DNA from: Hyphomicrobiales bacterium
GTDB taxonomy: Bacteria > Pseudomonadota > Alphaproteobacteria > Rhizobiales > Xanthobacteraceae
DNA length: 64,000 nt
Assembly: GCA_009377695.1 (NCBI GenBank)
Contig: WHTP01000016.1
Location: forward strand, 1 to 64,000
Reading direction: 5' to 3'
A program made the translations under genes and the position numbers. The notes beneath the pieces are model-generated. The model was not told where the DNA came from, ran no database searches, and saw only the letters and a list, made by a program, of their open reading frames with translations. Below, piece after piece: positions 61,375 to 64,000 of this stretch (position 1 is its first letter; every line of letters starts with the position of its first letter).

Positions 61375-62457
61375 ATGCGGCGATCGACCCCCTTCATGCT
61401 GGCGGCGCTGACGCTAACGGCGCTGTCGGCATTCGCTGCGATCCCCGTCCATGCCGATCCGGTCGCCGAATTCTATACCGGCAAGCAGATCAGGTTCATC
61501 ATCCGCTCCGGCGTCGGCGGCGGCTATGACCAGTATTCACGGCTGCTGGGGAGGCATATTGGCAAACACATCCCCGGGCAGCCATCGGTCCTTCCGATCA
61601 ACATGCCGGGCGGCGGCGGCATCCGCGCCGCGAACTACGTCGCGAAAATCGCGCCGCAGGACGGCACTATCCTGACCATCGTGAGCCAGGGGCTGCCGGT
61701 CGATCAGGCGCTCGGGCTCAACCCGAGCTTCCAGGCCGACCTGCGCGACTTCCTCTGGGTCGGCAACCTGAGCTCGTCGAACCAGGTGCTGGTAACGTGG
61801 CACACCTCGCCCACCAAGACGCTCGCCGATCTGATGAAACGCGAGACGACGATCGGATCGACGCAGGCGGGGTCGATCTCGGTGCAAATGCCGGCAGTGC
61901 TGAACAACGTCGTCGGCACCAAGATCAAGATCATTTTCGGCTACCCCGACGGACGTGACGTCAACCTCGCGATGGAGCGCGGAGAGGTGGAAGGTCGCGC
62001 CACTAACCCATGGGCCAGCTACATGGCGGTGACGCCGCACCTGATCGAAAAAAAGCTGATCATTCCGATCATCCAGGTGGGCATGGTGAAGGACCCCGCG
62101 CTGCGCCACGTGCCGCTGATGCGGGACCTGAAGGCGATCAACCCCGACGATCAGGCGGTGCTGGAGTTCATGTCCAGGGCGACCGTGGTCGGCCGCCCGA
62201 TCGCGACCACGCCGAACGTACCGGCGGACCGCCTTGCCGCGCTGCGCCGGGCGTTCGATGCAACCCTCAAGGACCCCGAATTCATCAAGGAGGCGCAGAC
62301 ACAGCGCGCCGAGATGCAGCCGATGACCGGGACGGAGCTCACGCAGACCGTCCACGAGATCATCGCAACCCCCGCCGCCCTGCGTGAGCGCGTGAAGGCC
62401 GCGATCCAGCCGAAGGATGCGCGGGCGCTGCCCGGCAAGAAGAGGCAGAGCAATTGA
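61375..62457 (+). CDS. Tripartite tricarboxylate transporter binding protein (TctC type)
   Basis: 360 residues. A signal peptide (FMLAALTLTALSAFAAIPVHADP) precedes the binding domain: YTGKQIRFIIRSGVGGGYDQYSR, VLPINMPGGGGIRAANYVAKI, QDGTILTIVSQGLPVDQALG, then GYPDGRDVNLAMERGEVEG. GGAGGT lies directly upstream of the ATG at 61375. No TctAB genes are nearby. Third orphan receptor of this general family in the window. Confidence 0.88.
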   Translation: MRRSTPFMLAALTLTALSAFAAIPVHADPVAEFYTGKQIRFIIRSGVGGGYDQYSRLLGRHIGKHIPGQPSVLPINMPGGGGIRAANYVAKIAPQDGTILTIVSQGLPVDQALGLNPSFQADLRDFLWVGNLSSSNQVLVTWHTSPTKTLADLMKRETTIGSTQAGSISVQMPAVLNNVVGTKIKIIFGYPDGRDVNLAMERGEVEGRATNPWASYMAVTPHLIEKKLIIPIIQVGMVKDPALRHVPLMRDLKAINPDDQAVLEFMSRATVVGRPIATTPNVPADRLAALRRAFDATLKDPEFIKEAQTQRAEMQPMTGTELTQTVHEIIATPAALRERVKAAIQPKDARALPGKKRQSN

Positions 62458-62481
62458 TGAGCGGGCGGCGCGCTCTCTCCG

Positions 62482-62525
62482 CCTCATCCTGAGAACCTGC
62501 GCAGCAGGCGTCTCGAAGGACGAGG
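62482..62525. repeat. Rhizobiales-type extragenic palindrome
   Basis: CCTCATCCT (62482-62490) and AGGACGAGG (62517-62525) pair with one G-T mismatch, and inner arms CCTGC (62496-62500) and GCAGG (62504-62508) pair around a GCA loop. CTCATCCTGAG...GTCTCGAAGGA is a well-known dispersed element of Bradyrhizobium-like genomes. Confidence 0.75.
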
Positions 62526-62658
62526 GCGGCCCCGACGCTCGCGGCGCCAACTGGGTCTGCGGATCGAGACGGTCGGCCTTTCGGCCTCCCTCCTCACCAT
62601 GAGGATCGAAGACTATAGTTTCGCAACATCGCTGCTACGGCGGAGTAGGAGGACATAC

Positions 62659-63786
62659 ATGGACGTACGCGCGGCGCTCGCAGTCGCGGCCGGCAAGCCG
62701 CTTGAGATCACGACCGTCCAGCTCGAGGGCCCCAAGGCCGGCGAGGTGATGGTCGAGATCAAGGCGACCGGCATCTGCCACACCGACGAGTTCACACTGT
62801 CGGGCGCCGATCCGGAAGGGCTGTTCCCTGCGATCCTGGGGCATGAGGGCGCCGGCGTCGTGGTCGAGGTCGGCCCCGGCGTCACCTCGGTGAAGAAGGG
62901 CGACCACGTCATCCCGCTCTATACGCCGGAATGCCGGCAGTGCCCGTCCTGCCTCTCGCGCAAGACCAATCTGTGCACCGCGATCCGCGCAACCCAGGGG
63001 CAAGGCGTGATGCCCGACGGCACCTCACGCTTCTCGATCGCCGGCAAGAAGCTGCACCACTATATGGGCTGCTCGACCTTTGCGAATTTCACGGTGCTCC
63101 CCGAGATCGCGGTCGCCAAAATCCGCGAGGACGCCCCGTTCGACAAGGTCTGCTATATCGGCTGCGGCGTCACGACCGGCATCGGCGCGGTGGTCAATAC
63201 CGCCAAGGTCGCGCCCGGCGCGAAGGCAATCGTGTTCGGGCTCGGCGGCATCGGGCTCAATGTCATCCAGGGGCTGCGCCTCGCCGGCGCCGACATGATC
63301 ATCGGCGTCGACATCAACAACGACAAGAAGCCCTGGGGCGAACGCTTCGGCATGACGCATTTCGTCAACGCGAAGGAGGTCGGCAACGATCTCGTCGCGC
63401 ACCTCGTCAACATGACCAAGAGCGGCGCCGACCAGATCGGCGGCGCCGACTACACCTTTGACTGCACCGGCAATGTCACGGTCATGCGTCAGGCGCTGGA
63501 AGCCTGCCATCGCGGCTGGGGCGAGAGCATCATCATCGGCGTCGCCGGCGCGGGCCAGGAGATCGCCACCCGCCCGTTTCAGCTCGTTACGGGCCGGGTC
63601 TGGAAGGGCACTGCATTCGGCGGCGCCCGTGGCCGCACCGACGTGCCCAAGATCGTCGACTGGTACATGGACGGAAAGATCGAGATCGACCCGATGATCA
63701 CCCACACGATGCCGCTCTCCGACATCAACAAAGGCTTCGACCTGATGCACGAAGGCAAGAGCATCAGGAGCGTGGTGATTTATTGA
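62659..63786 (+). CDS. adhI: S-(hydroxymethyl)glutathione dehydrogenase / class III alcohol dehydrogenase
   Basis: 375 residues. Catalytic zinc ligands are in [13 protein letters not shown] and [15 protein letters not shown] with Cys174-region GYSCGIG-like context ([14 protein letters not shown]); the structural zinc site is [20 protein letters not shown]-binding [13 protein letters not shown] and the glutathione-recognition [15 protein letters not shown] are present. It oxidises S-hydroxymethylglutathione, the adduct of formaldehyde, and can reduce S-nitrosoglutathione. TAGGAGG precedes the ATG at 62659. The partner S-formylglutathione hydrolase is not in the window. Confidence 0.94.
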   Translation: MDVRAALAVAAGKPLEITTVQLEGPKAGEVMVEIKATGICHTDEFTLSGADPEGLFPAILGHEGAGVVVEVGPGVTSVKKGDHVIPLYTPECRQCPSCLSRKTNLCTAIRATQGQGVMPDGTSRFSIAGKKLHHYMGCSTFANFTVLPEIAVAKIREDAPFDKVCYIGCGVTTGIGAVVNTAKVAPGAKAIVFGLGGIGLNVIQGLRLAGADMIIGVDINNDKKPWGERFGMTHFVNAKEVGNDLVAHLVNMTKSGADQIGGADYTFDCTGNVTVMRQALEACHRGWGESIIIGVAGAGQEIATRPFQLVTGRVWKGTAFGGARGRTDVPKIVDWYMDGKIEIDPMITHTMPLSDINKGFDLMHEGKSIRSVVIY

Positions 63787-63954
63787 GGCCCCGGCGCGGC
63801 ACTCCTTAGCCCGCATCGAGCGGTGGCGAAAATGCGGGACAAGCGCCGCCGTCCGTCCCGGATTTCGCCATAGCGCGTCGAAGATGCGCGTAGACGCGCC
63901 AATGGCTCAATCCGGGCTACAGGCTGGACGACCACGCGCGGGCGCGGCTGCAGG

Positions 63955-64000
63955 TCACGCCTGCATCGCCTGGATTTCCTCCGTAAACGCGCCCACCCGC
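63955..64000 (-). CDS. C-terminal end of a gene running past the window
   Basis: The minus-strand frame from the window edge reads RVGAFTEEIQAMQA followed by a TGA at 63957-63955. The composition is protein-like, with a helical acidic end; only 14 residues are available, so the product cannot be named. It could be chance. Confidence 0.3.
   Translation of the reverse strand, partial: RVGAFTEEIQAMQA

Noticed and set aside
1-64000. CRISPR array
   Set aside because: No series of direct repeats with regular spacers was found; the repeats seen are palindromes or short tandem duplications.

Overview
The window is GC-rich DNA from an alphaproteobacterium. The best guess is the order Hyphomicrobiales (Rhizobiales), close to Bradyrhizobium and related Nitrobacteraceae or Xanthobacteraceae. 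This rests on a Bradyrhizobium-type porin N-terminus, a one-repeat Sel1 protein, a DUF1236 protein, several tripartite-tricarboxylate (Bug/TctC) binding proteins, a glutathione-dependent formaldehyde dehydrogenase and many short palindromic intergenic elements. Genus assignment is inference from remembered family resemblance, not from a search.

Layout. 1-3.9 kb: broken porin gene, tRNA-Ser(GCT), Sel1 protein, PsiF-like secreted protein and a 26-residue lysine-rich peptide gene. 3.9-12.7 kb: the Glu-tRNA(Gln) amidotransferase genes in two places (gatB; gatC-small gene-gatA), with a Bug protein, a ModA-like binding protein, a patatin lipoprotein and a YbaK deacylase between them. gatA carries an in-frame insertion made of two perfect hairpins. 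12.7-24.2 kb: membrane and secreted proteins, an operon of NEW3-domain protein, ABC ATPase and ABC permease, a GST, DUF599 and YdcF proteins, an RraA-like protein, and a queC-queuosine-precursor-transporter pair. 24.2-33.2 kb: an FkbM methyltransferase, two aldo/keto reductases, a Bug protein, a MetE-like protein, an Xre regulator, a GGDEF/EAL protein with a degenerate GGDEF motif, and an MgtE channel. 33.5-43 kb: polysaccharide deacetylase, tRNA-Leu(GAG), FliN-like protein, lipB, a coupled DUF805-GGCT-acylphosphatase operon, an SDR, the biotin-carrying acyl-CoA carboxylase subunit and a DUF4010 membrane protein. 43.5-53.4 kb: 1-Cys peroxiredoxin, a ClpP-fold-like secreted protein, a second MetE-like enzyme, two L,D-transpeptidases flanking an amino-acid binding protein, an OFA-type MFS carrier, and one protein fusing an exonuclease III/AP endonuclease to a 5'-3' exonuclease.

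53.8-60.8 kb is an accessory-looking stretch between a tRNA-like sequence and tRNA-Arg(TCG). It holds a frameshifted phosphotransferase, a decayed ankyrin gene and a metal cluster. The cluster has a MerR regulator with the full Hg(II) cysteine triad fused to an HMA domain, a P1B ATPase with YPC instead of CPC, a frameshifted CcdA-like protein, and a mer-type operator in front of each transcription unit. No merA or merT is present, so I infer an unconventional mercury-type (soft metal) handling system. 60.9-64 kb: a PaaI thioesterase, a third tricarboxylate-type binding protein and glutathione-dependent formaldehyde dehydrogenase.

The strongest candidates for something new are the MerR-HMA/YPC-ATPase/CcdA cluster, the nuclease fusion, and the protein-coding palindromic insertion in gatA.
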